NCBI GenBank assembly: GCA_039105265.1 | Contig: JAPFFF010000071.1 | Coordinates: forward strand, 1-64,000 | Direction of reading: 5' to 3' | DNA: 64,000 nt | Source of the DNA: Tritrichomonas musculus | Lineage: Eukaryota; Parabasalia; Tritrichomonadida; Tritrichomonadidae | In this document: one piece after another, positions 62,907 to 64,000 of the stretch | How the letters are laid out: every line of letters starts with the position of its first letter | Numbering within the stretch: the stretch's first letter is position 1 | Made by a program: the position numbers and the translations under genes | Notes under the pieces: generated by a model | Told to the model about the DNA's origin: nothing | The model's input: the letters and a program-made list of their open reading frames with translations, nothing else | Database searches by the model: none

Positions 62907-64000
62907 AATCAATAGCTTGTAATGAAGGAATTGAATCAGATGAAACTTCTGAAACAACAGTAGGATTAACTCCTGGAACCGTAGATAAGAAATTAAATGA
63001 TTTTGAAGAATTTGGAGTCAAGCTTCCAGTTCTGTATACAAGACCCAACAACGGAAAGTATACTGGTAAATGTTTCAAATGTTCAGATCCAAATTGCATT
63101 TTATGTAGCGCATCTGATGAATGCTATTCTTGTAATGAAGGTTATAATGTTGATACATATAAATTTTCACCTCATTTCATGAAATGTATTCCATTAAATT
63201 ATGACACCCCATGTTCTGCTGATTATTGTGATAAATGTATATATGAAAATTCTGATTTATGTGCAATATGTAAATCTAATTATACTCTTAATGAATATGG
63301 TTCATGTACGAAAATTATAACAGAACTTCCAAGAGAAGAAAAGATACCTGTTATAGATACAATTAAAAATGAAGATATTTATGAAAATGGAACATGTACA
63401 TTAAATATATCAGATTATAAAGAAACAAATGACAATGAAGTTTTAACAATTCCGTTAAATTATAATTCTGATTCCTTGATTCCTAAAGAAATTATAATTG
63501 TTGATAATCATAAAAAACAAAATATTGAAATAGAAATCATTTCAGGAATTAGTGAACTTGCAATAAAATGCCCAAATCAGAATATTGATATCATTCCATC
63601 ATCAGGATTACCAGTGACACTTAATTTCTCTAAATCAACTCATGCATCCTTGAAAAATGCAGTAGGAGAAGTCACGATTAATGGTGCTGATGGTGCAGAT
63701 AAAGTAACTTTTAATGAAATTCAACCATCATCCAATAATTTCAGAATTATTCCTAATGTTCCTATTGAAATTAATTTGGTTGATTTTAATAGTACACAAT
63801 CATTACTTGTTGATTCAAATTAGAGAGTTGACATTAAATCTATTAAAGTTCAACAAAAAGCAACAGCAACAATTTCAGATGTAAAAATAGATGGACCTAT
63901 AAGATTTGGATTATCATCAAGTCTAAACATAAATGAAAAAGTTGATTTATCTGATTCTTCTCTTAGTATACAATATACTGACTCACAAAATACAAATAAA
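62907..64000 (+). pseudogene. Cysteine-rich surface protein remnant, runs off the window
   Basis: The open frame begins without ATG at about 62907 and reads CFKCSDPNCILCSASDECYS, then CSADYCDKC and CAICKSNYTLNEYGSC, furin-like or growth-factor-receptor-type Cys repeats, followed by a beta-rich region. A TAG lies in frame at 63821-63823, after which the same frame continues to the window end without another stop. An ATG at 63179 gives a possible 214-residue product, but it falls inside the first Cys repeat. The 5' end is probably lost by rearrangement against the membrane-protein gene. Proteins of this kind are secreted or surface-anchored in trichomonads. Confidence 0.65.

Noticed and set aside
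62743-63099. 118-codon minus-strand frame with a helical C-terminal part
   Set aside because: Its N-terminal half is antisense to the Cys-rich repeats and its end overlaps the membrane-protein start. The helical end (IEICREEKEKLHVQNEII) could be a scrap of a lost gene, but I cannot support it.

Overview
The window reads as nuclear DNA of a trichomonad (parabasalid) protist, most likely a Tritrichomonas-like species. The reasons are very AT-rich spacers, large intronless genes, short gaps between a TTCA-type initiator and the ATG, and the protein families: Pmp-like beta-helix surface proteins, BspA-type leucine-rich repeats, DUF3447/ankyrin proteins, BTB plus F5/8 type C proteins, bacterial-type enzymes, a Polinton fossil and many TA-target DNA transposons. 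The species is an inference; no rRNA or other marker is present.

Layout. 1-8.5 kb is a satellite field. It holds nine 255-bp units, each with a GC-rich perfect or near-perfect hairpin, an intact Myb/SANT plus DDE transposase (2318-4150), an inverted copy of the 255-bp unit, and an 18-copy array of a 125-bp unit. 8.8-11.6 kb is three TA-flanked transposons nested like Russian dolls, the outer one carrying a broken mariner transposase. 12.4 kb has a 15-bp AT minisatellite. 12.6-19.2 kb is a broken Polinton/Maverick fossil with capsid-type genes and pieces of a protein-primed DNA polymerase.

19.3-29.4 kb is host sequence: a tetraspanin-like four-helix membrane protein, a broken vWA gene and a 2261-residue Pmp-like surface protein with a nonapeptide repeat stalk. 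31.35-32.33 kb is a non-autonomous hAT element with a perfect 8-bp target duplication. 34.0-36.4 kb is a compositionally distinct island with an SF2 helicase and a small partner gene, then a 1290-bp mariner and a dead pogo-like transposase.

40.3-62.8 kb is mostly host genes. They are a 1677-residue secreted glycoside hydrolase (clan GH-D type), an ankyrin/DUF3447 gene with one in-frame stop, a DUF362 protein, an aldo/keto reductase, a BspA remnant, a TPR protein, a duplicated BTB gene fragment, a PARG-like remnant, a DUF3447 protein fused to a catalytically dead kinase-like domain, a BTB/coiled-coil/F5/8C protein and a small membrane protein. The window closes in a cysteine-rich surface protein remnant.

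The surface and secreted proteins (Pmp-like, tetraspanin-like, glycosidase, cysteine-rich) fit a mucosal parasite or commensal that binds and digests host glycans. The rest is a dense record of DNA transposons and recent duplications. Several long reading frames can be opened upstream only with TTG or GTG; the starts given here are ATG unless stated. All calls come from reading the sequence; no searches were run.
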